From Uranotaenia lowii (lineage: Eukaryota; Arthropoda; Insecta; Diptera; Culicidae), in assembly GCF_029784155.1 (NCBI RefSeq), contig NC_073693.1, positions 109,678,683 through 109,742,682 of the forward strand: DNA of 64,000 bases, written 5' to 3'. A program made the position numbers and the translations under genes. Positions 31,690 through 43,166 of the stretch are shown in pieces; position 1 is the first letter of the stretch; each line of letters opens with the position of its first letter. The notes under the pieces were generated by a model. The model was not told the origin of the DNA, did not search any database, and saw only the letters and a list, made by a program, of their open reading frames with translations.

Positions 31690-32870
31690 TATCTGTATAG
31701 GCTTGTGTAAAGTTATCTCCACAATCGCCAACTACAGTATATGACCGATGAGGGCATACGGACACAAAAGGTTCAGGCAGGTGTGCCATAGGGGTCAATA
31801 CTTGGCTCGGTTCTGTGGAACATCACGTACGACGAGCTCCTACGAATAAGCCACGCAGCGGGAGCTGAACTCGTAGGATTAGCGGATGGTGTAGTCCTCT
31901 TGGCAAGAAGCTCTTCTACAGCGAAGGTACAGCTACTTGCCACAGTAGCTATACAGGCAGTGGAAATCTGGATGCTCTCCAATTGCCTGCTTTTAGCCGG
32001 CCATAAAACCGAGATGGTGCTGATCACCAACCTGATGTCCAAACGCGCAATAAGGTACCTAGAGGTGATGATCGATGACAGATTCATCTTCACGAGTCAT
32101 GTTGATTACGTGTGTAAGAGAGCGGCAATGGCCACGGCCGCACTCACGCTGATGATGTTGAACTCCTCGACAATCCGAAGTAGTTAGAGGAGGATACTGT
32201 CAAGCGTGACCATGTCAATCTTGCGGTACGGAACGGTAGCCGGGAGGCAGGCACTGGGAAAACAGTAACCTTCAGAGACTCAGCAGCGTTCAGTGGCTGA
32301 TGAACCTGGGGTTATCAGTGGATACTGGACCATGTCGCCTGAAGTCGCCTGCGTAGGGGCGGGCGTCTTGCCCATCTTTGTTAGAGGAGGATGTCTATTG
32401 TTACGACAATAAGGACACGCCGAACGTACGAGGTCTCGCAAATGAGGATTCGATGTCCAACTGGCAGCAGCTGTGGGACAGCTCAGCGAGAGGAAGGTGG
32501 ACCCATCGTCTGATTCCGCACCTCGGGAGGTGGATCGGAAGAAGACACGGTAAAGTGGTCTTACATACTTCCAATTTCTGACTGGTCATGGATGCTTCAT
32601 ATAGTACCGCTACCGGTTTGGAAATTTTCCATATTGCCCAGATTGTAGGGACAAAGAGGAGACACCCGACCACATGGTGTTTGGTTGTCCGAGGTTTGCA
32701 GCGGCAGGTACCAACAAACTTGCCGTCTGCGGGCCCGACATCACAGTAGACAACGTGGTGCAGAGGATGTGTACGGATTTCAACCCTTGGCATGCAGTCA
32801 GCGATGGGTTCACCCGGATCATGCATAGGAGCTGGAGTCAACTGCAGTCCACGAATGGTGTAGGATGACT
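31690..32870 (+). pseudogene. R1-clade LINE: RT, thumb and C-terminal zinc-finger region
   Basis: On the + strand: YMTDEGIRTQKVQAGVP, a stop in place of Gln, then GSILGSVLWNITYDELLRIS, GLADGVVLLARSSSTA (the active-site ADD is changed to ADG), HKTEMVLITN and RYLEVMIDDRFIFTSHVDYV. After a gap: NWQQLWDSSARGRWTHRLIP, HLGRWIGRRHG, LVMDASYSTAT (where TGHGCF-YxxR is expected), and YCPDCRDKEETPDHMVFGCP with RF, a CCHC-type finger typical of the C-terminus of R1-clade LINEs. Stops and frame breaks throughout. Confidence 0.88.
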
Positions 32871-33640
32871 CCATCGCCGGAGAGCATATGAGTAGTGTGC
32901 GTTCGATCCCTTGACCGAAGCTACAAAGATAAGGTCTGCGTAGTGGAAGTCATGGGAGCGCCGCGAACGGTTGTAGGATACCCCACCGCCGGAGAGTATT
33001 CGAGTAGCGCCGCTTCATACGGGGGAAACTGCTGGGATAAGACAATACCTTCCTCGTAGCGGACCTCGTAGGAAGATGGTTAACCACTTTCGGGGGATAC
33101 CCCGAGGTTCTCGAGCCAGTGTATGAAGTCTCTCGATCTGGCACACGACGGGCAAAAAGCCACGGGCCAAAAATCCTAAATTTAATTGAATTTATTTTAT
33201 CAGAGAGGCTTGCTTGGTAGGTTCGCCTCTAAAAAATCCTAAAGTTGCCAGCCAACGGGATAAAAGAAGACCGGACAACTGTCGGAGTAGACTGACACCA
33301 TCGACGGGGGACTGTCGAGTAGAGTGCGTCCGACCTCACAGTTTGACAACATCTTCTGCGTAGTGGATGCCGTGGGTATGCCGCAGCTTCCCGCAGGTGA
33401 AGCGTCCGAGTAGTGTGGTTCCCAACTACCGAAGCTACGGGGATAAGGCTTGATCTTCTTCGCAGTGGAAATCGTTGGGAAAGAGCTATTCCACAAATGG
33501 GAAATACCCCATGAGCCATTCGAGTCGGAGTAGGATGACATCTTCGTCGGAAATCATCCGACGTCCGGCCCGAGTCTAGGGTAAACTGATCTCGATCGGC
33601 ACACGAAGGGCATAAATGTGGCAAACGTCGAATCCTGAAG
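32871..33640 (+). repeat. 3' UTR of the R1-clade LINE with duplicated tail segments
   Basis: GC-richer sequence continuing from the R1 ORF. It contains repeated blocks: GCCGGAGAG...GAGTAG near 32875-33010, and two related tail segments CTCGATCTGGCACACGACGG (33135) and CTCGATCGGCACACGAAGGG (33592) about 460 bp apart. I interpret this as the LINE 3' UTR, partly duplicated in tandem. Confidence 0.6.
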
Positions 33641-34040
33641 ATAAGAGGTCGGGCTTCGAGTTGTTGGAGGAGATGTCAGGTCTCGAGTCTTCATGAGGAG
33701 AGGTTTGTGTGGTCAACCCCGAGTCCTTGCGATAGGAGGTCGGGTGTCGAGTCACAAGAAGAGAGATCAGGCCTTCAATCAACAAGAGGAGGGGTATAAG
33801 TGGTCACCTCGAGTCATCGGACATTGAGTCGTGCATAGGAGAGAGGTATGTGTACGTCAACTTCGAGTCGATGCGAGGAGGGGTCGGATCTCAAGTCGTA
33901 AGAGGAGAGATCGAGGTCGCGAGTTACGAAGAGGAGAGGTTTATGTGGGAATCTCGACTCATTGCTAGGAGATGTCGGTTCTCAAGTCGTCAGAATAAAG
34001 TTCAGACTTCGAGTCGTAAGGATGAGAGGTTATCCTGAAA
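33640..34040 (+). repeat. Degenerate minisatellite in the R1 3' region (GTCGAGTC-GGAGAGGT units)
   Basis: Around eight imperfect repeats of about 35-65 bp, each containing TC(A/G)AGTCGT..GAGGAGAGGT followed by TGTGGTCAACxxCGAGTC. Repeats become more diverged towards 34040. Confidence 0.7.
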
Positions 34041-34670
34041 GTGGCCTCGTGCCTTGGAGCGCACTAGCGCCAATAGACCTCCCACCATTGAAGCATAGTA
34101 TGTTAAACAGTCTGAGGAGGGAACTAGGTCGGCGGTTTAGGGAGTAGGAGGTATACACGGAGTATATTACGAGTCTTCCCATTGTACCCATGGACCTGCC
34201 ATGCCTTGGAATACAGTCCGTGAATCGGAATTAAATACCTCTGTGGTTACCAACTAAAAAAACACTCTCTCGTCGATGAACAAGTCTACTGGAAAACTTG
34301 ATTTCCCAACAAGTTTTTCATATGTTATGAAATGTTTTTAAGAAACTTGGGTATCAAAGAATGAAAGAACATAATGAAGAACTAATTTTCAAGTACGAAA
34401 TGTACACATTGAAATTTTCGTTCGATTTCCAGCAAAAAAATTGCTGAGAACGTCCAGCAAACTATTTTTTTCTAGCAACTAGCTATCATGATTCTGTTTG
34501 CTGATTTTTCTAGCACTTGAGCCGGATTGCTGGAAAATCAGTCATCAATCTGTCATATTAAGAATTGTTGTTATTTTTGCTAGTTATTTTTCCTTGCAAG
34601 TGGAGAGAGTGTTTGCATTTTCAACAATGACGGCGTCGGTGTTGCAAGGTAAATTCGCGGTAATTAGTCG

Positions 34671-34815
34671 CCACCCGTCGTGGTCTAGAGGATAGTGTTC
34701 AAGTCTTCTAAGCAAACTGTCATGAGATCGATTCCCGGTCACGGCATACATAGTTCACATTTTGTGGGTTGGTGGTTTTAGCATTTCTTAGATGCTAGCC
34801 ATCATATACCCGAAA
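34671..34815 (+). mobile_element. tRNA-Arg-related SINE
   Basis: GTCGTGGTCTAGAGGATAGT gives a good A box, and GATCGATTCCCGGTCACGGC gives the B box and 3' acceptor complement. The anticodon-loop segment CTTCTAA would carry TCT, suggesting derivation from tRNA-Arg(TCT), but the anticodon stem is degenerate. The tRNA-unrelated part (CACATTTTGTGGGTTGGTGG...) follows. Similar SINEs are abundant in culicine mosquitoes. This is a mobile repeat, not a tRNA gene. Confidence 0.75.
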
Positions 34816-34820
34816 GATGT

Positions 34821-34922
34821 CCCAAGTAACACCGATATTTAGTTTTATTAGACTTCTCAAGCCCCTTATAAAACCAAAACTGTATCTAGCAGCGTGTTAT
34901 AAAACTTTAAATGTTACTTGGG
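34821..34922. mobile_element. CCCAAGTAACA MITE, copy 1
   Basis: 102 bp with inverted ends CCCAAGTAACA and TGTTACTTGGG. An AAACCAAA segment in the middle is shared with the copy at 43081-43166. No coding potential. Confidence 0.75.
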
Positions 34923-35439
34923 TTACTTAGTGTTAAGTTAATGGAATCTCTTCGAGGAAACGTTAAGTTTCATTGAGATCCTATATGTGTTTCTGTTCGG
35001 TTTTTAAATTCTATTTGATAAATTATCTTTGTAATTTTTGTTTTCCTTCATATTCTAGCTATAAAGCAATCATTCCAAGGAAGGAGGTTGATCTTCGAGA
35101 CTTGATGCCACTAAATTACCGGATTTTTATTTTCATAAAATTTCAATAAAATTTAGAAAAATGAAAAAAAAACTATATTTTCTTCAATCATTAATTAAGA
35201 ATAATTAGTATTTTGAGTTTTGAGATTGGAATTAAAATTAAATTTAAAAAATACCGCTTGTTTTTGAATCAAATTGCTGATTTGTAGCACTCAAGAATGC
35301 TGATTGATCCAGCATTTGAGTTTTCGGATCTTCTTCAGCAATTCACATTGCTGGAACATGTGCTGGAAAACCAGCGGGATAAAAACCAACAAAATTTTGC
35401 TGGTTTCCAGCAATTCAAAATTTGCTGTGTAGGCACCAA

Positions 35440-38400
35440 AGACAAATCCAGAACGTTAGAATGTGTGGGTAACACGCAGATCTACATATTTCATAGAAAA
35501 TTCATAAGAACTTCTCATCTTTTTGGGCGCTTTTTTCGAGGTGGTGGACCTATGAATTACCATTATCAACTTTGCTACGGCGAAAGAAACGCGAACCAAC
35601 TTTTGTATGAAAGATTCCACTTGATAGCCCCCAGCTATCCGGAAATGCGGCGGCGCGACGCACTTGTTCTACGCCATCCCATTTCCTGTGACAGGTCAAA
35701 GGGCTTCGGGGCACTTCTTTAGCAGAGCAGGTACCGGTTACGATGCAGAATTACATCTTTACCAACTCATTCCTCGTCTCCCAGATCAGGTTCCCCGACA
35801 AAACAAGTTTACCCGAAGAGACCTGTCTCCCTGTCAAATAATATGACCAGACCAACCACCATATTGTGGTCCCGTAAATATCTGGGTGACTGAGGAACTA
35901 CACAACCTCCGGCCATTACTGTCAATAAAGATCGACCATAATTCAATCGATTACCACCACACCGGGACCGAGAGTCTTGGGGGTAATTTCCGAGTATTTA
36001 AGATGACTGGGAGAGGCGTCTGAGTCGCGCCTCGCTCAACTTGGTGGAATAATTTATGCTCGCTGCGTCTCGGGTTGGCTTCGATGTTCCCTAATGGGTT
36101 TTCTTAATCATTTTCTTCTTGCTTGCTGGGAGCATGGCTTCGTAGCATAACTAAGGAACAGTCACTTCACTAGGCTATGACTCCCCCGCATTCGGGGAGT
36201 ATTTGTCTCAGTTCGTCTGGTTAAATGTTCTTCTGTCCCGGTATGTTAAAAGGAATGCTTATGCGTCTTCAGGAAAACCAATACTAATGGTCCGTTTCAT
36301 CCGTAGATAGATGACGCAGTTCTAGGGAAAATGGAGCTGGCGCGTGGCATAAACACAACGCGATGTGTCACTTGTACAGGGTATTTTACATATTTTTTTC
36401 CAATAGAATAGGTAGTGTCGATTGAAGATAATCTAAAAACAAAAAAAAAATAGAATTAAAGGGCTTCAGTAACAAAATGAACTCTATCACCTTTCCATTA
36501 AGAGTCGATTAGAAAAGATACATCAATTTGTTCCCATAATTTCGTCAAAACAATCGAAAGTGACACTCCCCATTCTACTTTGGAAAACACTTCGAAGACA
36601 TTATTCCAAATAGCAGATGGCAGATGGCAGCCAAACCGTGTAACCTTAATTACCTTTTTCGCCATTCAATCTCGTGCTAAGATACATGACAATTCCCTTT
36701 CTCCCCAACATTTGTTGCTTTCCTGTGCGACTAGTAATGAAGTGTCGCCATGACCCTTTGACATTGCGCGCCCATCTAATAATGGGGGATTGTTCTTAGG
36801 AGAGATGAGCTGAGATGATGCGCCAGGCGTTGTCTACAGAGACAGACAACGTGGCGTGCGTGGGATCATCCATCATCTTGTTGTATCGTATTTTCAGTTT
36901 AAGAGGGTTCTGCTAGACTTTGTCACCGGAATGAATGTTGCAAAAGTGGCATTCTTGCACGTGTTCGAGCATGAGAATTAATCTTCGGCAAACCTTTGCC
37001 TTGGCGATGAAGATGCTAGATCTCAGCTTGATGTATTTCAATTTAAGTTTATCGTTAAACGATCTGATGGATACCGACAGCAATGTAAGAGAGTCAACTT
37101 CAAATTGAGATATTTGTTAAACTGAAACTGACATTGTTGATGAAGGCTTATGCATACCACTGAATGAATTCTTGGCATAGGAATAGGGAAAGGATTGTAA
37201 TGGATGTCTTTCACAGATAAAACTATAAAACTTGCATAATACATGAGCTATTAAATGCAAAATCTATATTATCTCATTATAGATAGGGATGAATCATGAA
37301 ATCCATATTTTCGAAAATATGTAGTCCTGATGTTTTCAATAGGTTCAATTTCTAAGTGTAATGAAATAAGTTCAGAATGTATATATTTTATCTCTGTTGT
37401 AGTTACGAAAATCCGTTTTGAAAAATTAATATAGGTAATTCTTTTAAAAAAAGCCATTTTGTATGTTTTTCGACATTTATTTTCACATTTTTATCACAGA
37501 ATCTGTGTCACAGAACACAGAATTTTATAAATAATCACAAATTTTACAGAATTTTAAAATTTTGGACGATTTTCCAAATTAAATTTAGCATGTCCATAAA
37601 AACTTTGCATTGTTAACTGTGTATTAGAAAAATATTATGAAGTTGGTTATTTAAATTTATTTTCTTAAGTAAAATGTAAAAAAGACTCAATTTAACTCGA
37701 CTTTTGTATAAAATGAATGAAAAAAGTATCACAGAAAACAGTAACAAAATTTTGGGGTAAAATCACAGGAAGTTAGATTTTTTGTTTGTCAAAACTCAGA
37801 TTTTTCCCGGAAATCTTGATTCGAGGGAATATGCTCCTGCTGAGGAAAATGACCGAGTATGTAGAATACATAAGCTGGAAACCCGAAAACATTACAACAT
37901 GTTCTTCGTATTTCTATCTTCTGCTTATATCCTGTAAAAAATTTTTTTTTTTATTGTTACTCAGAAGCTCAAATCGGCCATCACATTTGACCGGAGACAT
38001 TCAATTGATGTGTTATTTGCCCTTTATTGTCCAGCAAAAAATAGGCATAAATTAGTAAAAATGTACTCATTGATGATAACTCTTTGATAAAATAAATTGA
38101 GTGTCTTAATCCGAGTTGCTCTGTGCTTGTTCACTGATGATCTACCTTGTTTACTTCAGTTTGTTCAAAGAGTATAACTTGTTATGCAAAATATACTCCA
38201 CTTATTTGCGTTTTTTTGAATCAATATTATTGCGTTTTTTTAATCAATTGAGGAAAAAATAGTAAAATTTCTGTCTTAAGGTTGAACTGAGTTCTTGGGA
38301 GTAAATGAACCTAATATTCGGTTTTCTAACGGTTATTTCACGGATATTCATCCGCATTTGTCGGAATCTTTATCAGAATCTTTAAAGGGGAAAGGTTACA

Positions 38401-38970
38401 AACCAGTTTCAATCATGTAAAAATCAGGAAGATCTTTCGAAAATCAGAACAAATTCTGAAAAATCAGGAAAGCTGGCACCTCTGGTCACCAAATTTAGTG
38501 AACCGATTCGATTTTCAGTGCAGGATTTTGTCCAATTCGATCGAAAGTAAAAATTGTATGCATTCTTATAATAGTACAGGAGTAAACCAATGAGATGATT
38601 GATATCATCTTATTAAAAAGAACCTTAAGAGGAGTGCAATTTGTCCAAAATTCGATGAGGGCATTTTGATTTTAACTAAATGCAACAATTAATAGAAGTT
38701 TTCCATTAATTGAGTGTTATAATATATTACTTGAACAACAACAAAAAAATAGATGGTGAGGATGTTTTAAGCAATCACCTTGGCTTAACAGGCTATTTGA
38801 CTTTGTTTCATTGAATATTTGGCTATTATTTTTATCTTAATCATAATATTTGATTTCAAGAACACAATTGTGTAAGAAAAATCACTTAAAACTTTGCAAA
38901 TCTTTGAAATCTATCAAAGTGCAATCGTTAGCGTCTTACCCCGCAAGGGCATTTTGGGCAGAAGTACCAT
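35440..38970. other. Intergenic DNA, no recognised feature
   Basis: Mixed composition. 35500-36350 is less AT-rich but contains no ORF with a known domain. 37040-38900 is strongly AT-rich. Short ORFs here lack any recognisable domain or codon bias. Confidence 0.4.
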
Positions 38971-38973
38971 ACA

Positions 38974-39887
38974 CTGAACCCAAATTCACACTTAAAATTC
39001 ACTTGAGAATTCACTTAAAAGTAAGGGACAAGTGAATTTCTTCGTTTCAAGTGGCTCATGTACATTTCACTTGACTCTCACTTAAGTTTTAAGTGAACGA
39101 TCCAATATCCACTCATACATCACTTGAATTTTAAGTGACTGGCATTTGAAATTCTATCGTCGACCGACTGCACTGGGAATCATTGTTTTTGTTTTGGTTT
39201 CAATTGAACTCAACGGAGCATGTAAGTAGAGCAAAATAGTAATTTATTGGATTCAAAGCAATAATAATATTATATTTTTCAGAGCTTGTTGACAACGTCG
39301 CTTGGAGCTTGCAGTGATTCACCAAAAAAGCAATTGGAACTGGTGATAGAAAAAAATGTTAATTTTTATGAGAAATCATAAATCAATGTGGCGATTAACG
39401 GTTTATTGTAAGTTATTATAATAAATAAATCACAGGTTGTATCTTTTATTATTCATTTTTCTTGTATTTTTTAGATTCGGATACAAAATAGGTGCCGGAG
39501 GAGCTTTTCGCGACGATTATTGCTTCTCGGAATCGGAACATTTATTCTGCTAAGGAACTGTTGGACAAAACAAATAAATTAAAGTATGATTATGAATATC
39601 TGATTGGTTAAAATTGATGTAAATAAATACATCCTTTAAAAAAAATCATTGTTATCTGCTCGAATATAAAAAATATCACAGAAAAATTGCTTTTACAGAA
39701 AAATTTGGATGACCTGACCATACACTTACAATCCACATGCTCGATCACTTTCAATTCACTTGACCGCTCACTTAAGAAAATTTTCACTTGACGGTCACTT
39801 AAAATTCACATGAATTTACGTATGGCGAAAATTCACTCCAGATGTCACTTATATTTTAAGTGAAAATTATTTTCGGTGTACTCCTTC
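38974..39887. mobile_element. Foldback-like element with CACTTAA/TTAAGTG subrepeats
   Basis: Ends are TACACTGAAcccAAATTCACACTTAAAA-like on the left and its imperfect complement TTTTAAGTGAAAATTATTTTCGGTGTA on the right (each given in pieces of the read). TA dinucleotides sit at both junctions. Within about 150 bp of each end, CACTTAA or TTAAGTG motifs repeat at least five times. The interior (39170-39640) contains two donor/acceptor-like pairs and AATAAA-like signals but no ORF. Confidence 0.7.
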
Positions 39888-40361
39888 TTTGCATTAAACG
39901 CGGTGTCAGCGAAAAATACGAAGACCTTTACAATGGAGAATTTTGTGATATTTTGATGCATACCGCTAATCTGTGAATAAATTATGAAGGACCGGGAAAG
40001 GCTTGATACTATCACGATATGAGTATTGGGTAAAAAGACTTCAGGATAAAATCAATATCCTGTTTTGAAGTCATCTACAATTTAAAGTCTCACATCTCAC
40101 GTATCAATTCTCTCATCTTGCATCTGACGTCCCATGTATCACTTTTAGTGGGATAACATTTCCTTCTGATTAATGGATGCTTAACTAAGAATTCGATTTC
40201 TACCGTATTTAAAATGGATAATTTAAATCAGAAGTAACATGATGTTCAAAAAAGATTATAAGATTATAAGATGTAAGATTTGTCTAAAAAACTTTTTATA
40301 AGGGCTCTGAAAAAATTTTTAACTTATATCTTCATGGAAGTTTTCTCCAAGTCGACAATAG

Positions 40362-41274
40362 GGGAAAGGTTTCCTAAATGGGCCTATCGGGCTAAATGAC
40401 CCTACGGTTGTTTGATGAAATGGCTGACTAGACAGCTTATCTGACCAATGCATTTTGAGGATGATACGCTTAGAACATAAGGCAAGAAAGAATTTTACGA
40501 ATTTACAAACTCAAAAAAAATTAAAAAATCATACAAGATTTTGATACATTTTGATGTAATATTTCGACTTTTAAAAATTATACGTAAAGAAGCTTAAATC
40601 AAAAACTAAGATGGTTTTTGTTTCTTACTCAAATGAACTTAAGAAATTAAATATATTTCAGCTTTTGTGGAAGTTTAATAATGATTATACAGTGGAATAA
40701 TAGAGTGTTTTTGTATGCCCCCACCTTGTTTTTAAAATGCCTCCATCCTAAAATAACAGGTTAAATAGAATAATTTAATGATTTTTATCATTGAACCTTC
40801 AAATCTAAGCGCTGAATAACATCTTAAGAGAGAATTGAAGATCTAAAAAACAGATTTCATAAAGTTTTTCTCTTGGATGGCAGTATGGCAACCCTAACTT
40901 TTGTTTTATTCCATAAAATTATAATATACACAGATTTTTATAAAACTTTAGCTTTGTCGTACGAAAATTATTACTTTCTAGCAGTTTCAACGAAGTTATA
41001 CGGAAATATTGCCCAAAAAACAGAAATTTTGCTCAAAACATAAATAGGCGCATTTAGCCCGCACGGTTTGAGGTTCGGCATTTTAGACAACACTTATAAT
41101 AAAATCATTTTCTTGGAAACAGAAAAAAATTTTAACATAAAAATTACTCTAATGTATAGAAAACAGATGCCTGCACACGTGTATATAGTTTTTGTACACA
41201 TATTCGATGTGATATTTGATTAAATCAGTGTTCTGCTTAATAGGCGCATATAGCCCGCTCCTCCCCTACCGGTT
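40362..41274. mobile_element. TA-flanked non-autonomous DNA element, family X, copy 1
   Basis: Left end TAGGGGAAAGG (40364) and right end CTCCTCCCCTA (41272), inverted, with TA at each outer end. GCGCATATAGCCCGC occurs inside the right end. The interior follows the same order of motifs as 59132-60063 (GATGATACGCTT..., CAAACTC..., AAAACAGATGCCTGC...), so these two form one family about 0.9 kb long. No transposase ORF. Confidence 0.72.
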
Positions 41275-42368
41275 TTGAAAAAAATATAAAACTTGTATTC
41301 GGTCTTAAAAGTAGCCCGATACCACCGGTTCCAGGTTTAGTTGTTACTGTTATTACATTCCTAATCAATATGTACATATTTTAGCCGGGTTTCAGTTCAC
41401 GAAAATTGGAAATAACTCGGATATAGCCAATCATAATCGATATAAATAAACTAGCCGAAATAAGCCCACGATATAGTGAATTAGGAAAAATGATAAAAAA
41501 TTAAAAAGAAAGATTTTTTAAATCTTTACGTATACTTGTGCCACTTTTGAAAAAGTGTTTGAGAAAGTAACACACGCATGTATGTTAGCAATCGCTAGTA
41601 CAACTGCAAGTTTCCATTTTTCAGCTATCGATGAGCTTAGTTGTGTGTCAGTAGGGATGAACCCTGGGGACTAAGATTAAGAGAGAGGATACGTCAATGA
41701 TCACACACATTGTGTAGCCAACGATTGAAATTGTGGTAAATTGCGATCAATTGTGGTGCGAAAAAATGAGTAAATTTGAGTTAAAATGAGAGAAATCAGT
41801 GCTCAGAGAGAAAATGTGCGAATTGTTGCAAATTGTGAAGCAGTTGTGGAATTTTGATGATTACCATTCCAAATGCAGAGAATTCTTTCTCGATTGCAAT
41901 CCCACGGATGGAACATCCAAAGAGGAAAAAAATTAACTAAAAAAAAAGTTATGTGTCAGTTCAGAGTGGATAACACCCAAAAAACATTTTTTGATGAACA
42001 ACCGCTGAAACAATGTCTAGTTAAAATTTTAAATCAGCTATCTGGCTGAAAAAAGGCAACCAATACTCACAAAGAAGCTGCTGTTCAGCTCTTAAATATC
42101 TGATTTCGGAGAAAGTTATCAGCGAAGATGACATGAAACGTCAATTGACGGATCGATAAAAAAAGCGTGATGACCGATGTCTGTTCGATGTTTTTCAGCT
42201 ACTTTTCCCTTTTCTTGTAGTTTTTTTTTCTTCACTTAAACTTGTCTCGGACTTTGAACTTTCGACATGTTGGTCTCATGCCGCAGAACGCAGAACCAAT
42301 TTGAATTCTGTGGAGCATAAGAAAAGCGACGTTCTTAAGCGACCGAAATATCTTCCAACCAAGGTCAA

Positions 42369-42612
42369 CTTCATGTCTCGCGTGAGCTTTCATTATGTCG
42401 TATGAAACAAAATGTAGACAAACAGTTTTATTACGAAAAAAAAAAACAAAAACTGACATAAACTAGTCGCAACTTCTTTCCATTTAGAATATTTGTAGCC
42501 TGGAAAACATTCTATATGTCGAATACAAATTTTAAAGTTATTTTGCAGCATTTTTCTATGAATTCCTAACATGTTTCATACGACGTAATGAAAGCTCACG
42601 CGAGATATGAAG
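42369..42612. repeat. Inverted repeat, 40-bp arms, 164-bp spacer
   Basis: 42369-42408 (CTTCATGTCTCGCGTGAGCT...GTATGAAAC) is the reverse complement of 42573-42612 with only two mismatches. Flanks outside the arms are not obviously complementary. Confidence 0.85.
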
Positions 42613-43080
42613 AAATTGAAATTAAAATCGAAATGCATCGAGAAAAAAGTGAATTTTTCGGCTAGGCCATTTTATGAAGTAAAGTAAGAAATTTCGAATT
42701 TAGAAGGATAAAAAAAATCCTAATTTTGAACAATTCGCTATCATACATTGTTTGATCAATAACTGAATTGTTTGATATAGCTGAAAAGCTCTTTCGAAGT
42801 TACCCTTGTACAGCTGACGCATGTCAAATTTGAATGATGTCAAAAATGGTTGAACATAGGCTGAACAAGCTATTCTTCAGCCAATTTTCTTCTACTTTCT
42901 ATTGGCTGAAATGATACTTCCTAACACGATGAAACAGCGCTGAAGTATTTTTTTTCTTCAGGCAGCAAGCAACACAGCATATGTTCAGAAAATTGGTGTT
43001 TTAAAGCAGCAAAAATGTTTGTTGGACATTCATTATTTTTTTTACACTGCAAAGTTTCTATGAATTCTGCTGTATGATAA

Positions 43081-43166
43081 CTCAAGTAACATTTCAATTT
43101 CTAAACCAAATTTTAGTTTCATTACCAGGTTTGTAGAGCCTATCATAATAATCAATGTTACTTGGG
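43081..43166. mobile_element. CCCAAGTAACA MITE, copy 2
   Basis: CTCAAGTAACATT at the left end, AATGTTACTTGGG at the right end, and an internal CTAAACCAAATTTT corresponding to AAAACCAAAACT of the copy at 34821-34922. Confidence 0.72.

Larger units (their letters stand above)
34428..35435. repeat. Putative MITE with TTTGCTGG/CCAGCAAA subterminal repeats
   Basis: The left side (34428-34560) and the right side (35280-35432) are dense in CAGCAAA, TTGCTGGAAAA and TTTGCTGG motifs in opposite orientations. The outer right end reads TTTGCTGGTTTCCAGCAATT. A SINE and a short palindromic MITE lie inside. No exact ends or target duplication were found, so the extent is approximate. Confidence 0.45.

Noticed and set aside
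34671..34760. Functional tRNA-Arg gene
   Set aside because: A and B boxes and a TCT-like loop are present, but the anticodon stem does not pair and a SINE body follows.
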